From contig NZ_BNCK01000003.1 in NCBI RefSeq assembly GCF_014656435.1, positions 372,001-436,000 of the forward strand: a DNA stretch of 64,000 nucleotides. Direction: 5' to 3'. The translations under genes were made by a program, and so were the position numbers. The stretch comes from Thalassotalea marina. GTDB lineage: Bacteria; Pseudomonadota; Gammaproteobacteria; Enterobacterales; Alteromonadaceae. The notes under the pieces are model-generated. The model made no database searches and was not told the DNA's origin. It saw only the letters and a list, made by a program, of their open reading frames with translations. Positions 61,695 to 64,000 of this stretch are shown in pieces. How positions within the stretch are numbered: the stretch's first letter is position 1; each line of letters begins with the position of its first letter.

Positions 61695-61730
61695 TGATAT
61701 CATAATGATATCACTTTTACACATTGTCAA
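61695..61730 (-). promoter_or_regulatory. Promoter of the SPFH/Arc operon with a 19-bp palindromic operator
   Basis: On the complement TTGACA (61725-61730) and CATTAT (61702-61707) are 17 bases apart. The -10 lies in the middle of TGATATCATAATGATATCA (61695-61713), a perfect 19-bp palindrome 26 bases upstream of the SPFH start. Binding there would block RNA polymerase; the Arc-like protein of the same operon is the obvious candidate. Confidence 0.75.
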
Positions 61731-61856
61731 GCGGTGTTTGTATTTTGAACAATTATTCAACGACCAATGCGCACATATTTACGATGAAAAACGCCAAGCA
61801 AAAGCGTAATATCTGCTAATCTAAATTAGTTAAATTCCTGTTAAATAGAGGGTACC

Positions 61857-64000
61857 ATGCAAAAAGGTTACACTGCGTTAACCGCAGCTGTGTTCGCCTT
61901 AACTTCACTATGTAGTTATGCCGACACAAACTCCAATACATCAAACATTTCTGAGCTCAATCAAACTAAAGTGACATATCCAACAACAGACAAAGGCCAA
62001 GTTATAGACATTTATTTTGGGCAAAAAGTTGAAGACCCATATAGATGGCTTGAAGATGATCGAAGTAAAGAAACTGGCGACTGGGTTAAACGCCAAAACG
62101 AAGTAACCTTTGATTATTTAAGTAAAATTCCTTATCGCGACAAACTTAAAAAACGCTTAGAAGAAATGTGGAACTATGAAAAAATCAGTTCTCCTTTTAA
62201 ACGCGGAAACTATAGCTACTTCTATCGTAACGACGGCCTACAAAATCAAAGTGTTGTATATCGCCAAGACAAAAACGGTAAGGTTGAAGAGTTTTTAGAT
62301 CCAAATAAGTTTAGTAAAGATGGTACTACGTCTTTATCTTCTTTAAGTTTTTCAAAAGATGGCTCTATCGCAGCATATTCAATCTCTGAGGGTGGCAGTG
62401 ACTGGCGTAAGATCATTGTCATTGACGTAGAGAGCAAAAAGGTTTTAGAAGAGCCATTAGTTGATGTTAAGTTTTCTGGTATCTCTTGGTATGGCAACGA
62501 AGGTTTTTATTATTCAAGCTACGACAAACCAAAAGGTAGCGAGTTATCAGCCAAAACCGACCAACACAAATTGTATTATCACAAACTAGGCACCAAACAA
62601 TCACAAGATAAATTGATTTTTGGCGGTACCGCGGCTCAAAAACATCGTTATGTTGGCGGCTCTGTTACTGAAGATGATAGATATTTATTGATTAGCGGCT
62701 CAGTGTCTACCTCAGGTAACCGTTTATTTCTTAAAGATCTAACTCAGCCAAATAGTAAACTTATCACTATTTTGGATCATACAAATTCTGATACATATGT
62801 TATCGACAATGTAGGCTCTACTTTATATTTAGTAACTAACTTAGATGCACCAAACAAAAAAGTTGTTACCGTAGACGCGAGTGATCCTCGTGCAGAAAAG
62901 TGGCAAGACTTTATTCCTGAAACTCAACATGTACTGACCGCAACAACAGGCGGTGGATACTTCTTTGCTGAATATATGGTTGATGCTATTTCTAAAGTCA
63001 GCCAATACGATTATCAAGGTAACAAAGTGCGTGATGTTGAACTACCTGGTATTGGTAGTTCTGGCGGCTTTAGTGGTAAACGTGAAGACAAGACCTTGTA
63101 TTACACCTTTACCAATTACAAAACGCCCAGCACAATTTATGCGTTTGACGTAGAGCAAGGTAAAACCGAACTTTATCGTAAATCTGGTGCTAAGTTTGAT
63201 AGCGAAAACTATGAATCAAAACAGGTATTTTACCGCTCAAAAGATGGCACTAAAGTACCGATGATCATTACTTACAAAAAAGGCACAAAATTAAACGGCA
63301 AAAACCCTACAATTTTATATGGATACGGTGGGTTCAATGTGAGTTTAACACCTAGCTTTAGTTCATCTCGTGCAGTATGGCTGGAACAAGGTGGCATATA
63401 CGCAGTTGCCAACTTACGTGGCGGCGGTGAATACGGTAAAGCGTGGCATAAAGCAGGTACTCAAATGCAAAAACAAAACGTATTTGACGACTTTATTGCT
63501 GCAGCAGAGTTTTTAATTGATCAAAAATACACTTCTAGTGACTTCTTGGCGATCAATGGTGGCTCAAATGGCGGTTTGTTAGTAGGCGCGGTAATGACCC
63601 AACGCCCAGATCTGATCAAGGTTGCTTTGCCTGCTGTTGGTGTATTAGACATGTTGCGATATCACACCTTTACCGCTGGCGCTGGATGGGCTTACGACTA
63701 CGGCACAGCAGAAGACAGCAAAGAAATGTTTGAATACCTAAAAGGTTATTCGCCAATACACAATGTGAAAAAAGGCGTTAAATATCCGGCAACTATGGTA
63801 ACAACTGGTGACCATGACGACCGAGTAGTGCCTGCTCATTCATTTAAATTTGCTGCTGAACTGCAAGAAAAACAAGCTGGTAAAGCGCCAGTATTAGTGC
63901 GTATTGAAACCAATGCCGGTCATGGTGCGGGCAAACCTGTTTCAAAAACCATTCAAGAATATGCTGATATGTTTGGCTTCACGCTATATAACATGGGGTT
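61857..64000 (+). CDS. Prolyl oligopeptidase (S9A), secreted, 3'-partial
   Basis: The frame is open from the ATG at 61857 to the right edge, about 714 residues. Signal peptide [19 protein letters not shown] (cut near SYA), then the family N-terminus [16 protein letters not shown], a beta-propeller, and the alpha/beta-hydrolase domain with all three catalytic residues: serine in [10 protein letters not shown] (about 565), aspartate in [13 protein letters not shown] and histidine in NAGHGAGKP. Cleaves short peptides after proline, here in the periplasm or outside. AGAGG lies six bases before the ATG. Only the last few residues are probably missing. Confidence 0.95.
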   Translation, partial: MQKGYTALTAAVFALTSLCSYADTNSNTSNISELNQTKVTYPTTDKGQVIDIYFGQKVEDPYRWLEDDRSKETGDWVKRQNEVTFDYLSKIPYRDKLKKRLEEMWNYEKISSPFKRGNYSYFYRNDGLQNQSVVYRQDKNGKVEEFLDPNKFSKDGTTSLSSLSFSKDGSIAAYSISEGGSDWRKIIVIDVESKKVLEEPLVDVKFSGISWYGNEGFYYSSYDKPKGSELSAKTDQHKLYYHKLGTKQSQDKLIFGGTAAQKHRYVGGSVTEDDRYLLISGSVSTSGNRLFLKDLTQPNSKLITILDHTNSDTYVIDNVGSTLYLVTNLDAPNKKVVTVDASDPRAEKWQDFIPETQHVLTATTGGGYFFAEYMVDAISKVSQYDYQGNKVRDVELPGIGSSGGFSGKREDKTLYYTFTNYKTPSTIYAFDVEQGKTELYRKSGAKFDSENYESKQVFYRSKDGTKVPMIITYKKGTKLNGKNPTILYGYGGFNVSLTPSFSSSRAVWLEQGGIYAVANLRGGGEYGKAWHKAGTQMQKQNVFDDFIAAAEFLIDQKYTSSDFLAINGGSNGGLLVGAVMTQRPDLIKVALPAVGVLDMLRYHTFTAGAGWAYDYGTAEDSKEMFEYLKGYSPIHNVKKGVKYPATMVTTGDHDDRVVPAHSFKFAAELQEKQAGKAPVLVRIETNAGHGAGKPVSKTIQEYADMFGFTLYNMG

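Noticed and set aside
1-64000. CRISPR arrays, insertion sequences, prophage, tRNA and rRNA genes
   Set aside because: No regularly spaced repeats, transposase or phage genes, and no tRNA- or rRNA-like sequence were found on reading both strands; short tRNA genes cannot be excluded completely by eye.

Overview
The window is a stretch of chromosome from an AT-rich marine gammaproteobacterium, most probably an alteromonad of the Colwelliaceae/Thalassotalea type. I infer this from the gene families and local orders (coaBC/radC/rpmB/rpmG, polA followed by a small-RNA-like locus, prlC/rsmJ, an acetate-type symporter pair with a symporter-histidine kinase, the PEP-CTERM/PrsT system) and from the codon and base composition; no rRNA gene is present to confirm it. 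I see no tRNA, rRNA, insertion sequence, prophage or CRISPR array. Both window edges cut genes: ilvC at the left (5' end missing) and a secreted prolyl oligopeptidase at the right (3' end missing). Layout. 0-9.4 kb: ilvC tail, ppnP, a ToxR/CadC-like membrane regulator directly behind proBA, a YihG-type acyltransferase with the mechanosensitive channel ybdG, and tesB. 9.5-12.2 kb: a small unknown protein and a TonB-dependent siderophore receptor. 12.2-19.5 kb: rpmG-rpmB, a ParA/ribbon-helix-helix pair and a PilZ protein inserted between rpmB and radC, then coaBC, slmA, pepD and a LuxR-type response regulator. 19.5-29.7 kb: the SSS-histidine kinase hybrid (CrbS-like, matching the CrbR-like regulator), a tricorn-type protease, a GNAT enzyme, a SoxR-controlled divergent locus, and a WYL regulator operon. 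29.7-39 kb: prsT and a PEP-CTERM protein with a sigma-54-like promoter, then the two-subunit acetate-type symporter and its DUF294/exonuclease neighbours. 39-48.7 kb: a chemoreceptor and a five-gene GntR/ABC/peptidase operon. 48.7-57 kb: rsmJ, a Tag-like glycosylase, prlC, gor, a binding protein, an aldose epimerase and a histone-deacetylase-like hydrolase. 57-64 kb: polA, a small-RNA candidate, an SPFH/Arc-type operon and a prolyl oligopeptidase. How the parts work together. The CrbS/CrbR-like pair and the symporter/DUF4212 locus would form an acetate (short organic acid) sensing and uptake arrangement. The soxR region is a compact redox-stress unit: one SoxR box between soxR and an operon encoding a 29-residue peptide, a VOC protein and a flavin reductase. 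The GntR/ABC operon has two palindromic operators and looks like an envelope-stress or peptide-responsive exporter. The SPFH/Arc operon carries a 19-bp perfect palindrome across its promoter, which suggests autoregulation. Several secreted or oligopeptide-degrading peptidases (tricorn-like, two S9 enzymes, PrlC, PepD) fit a protein-degrading marine heterotroph. The most novel-looking items are the small-RNA candidate behind polA with a 21-bp palindrome beside its promoter, the SoxR-linked small ORF, the sigma-54 promoter of the PEP-CTERM gene, and the two-operator ABC operon.
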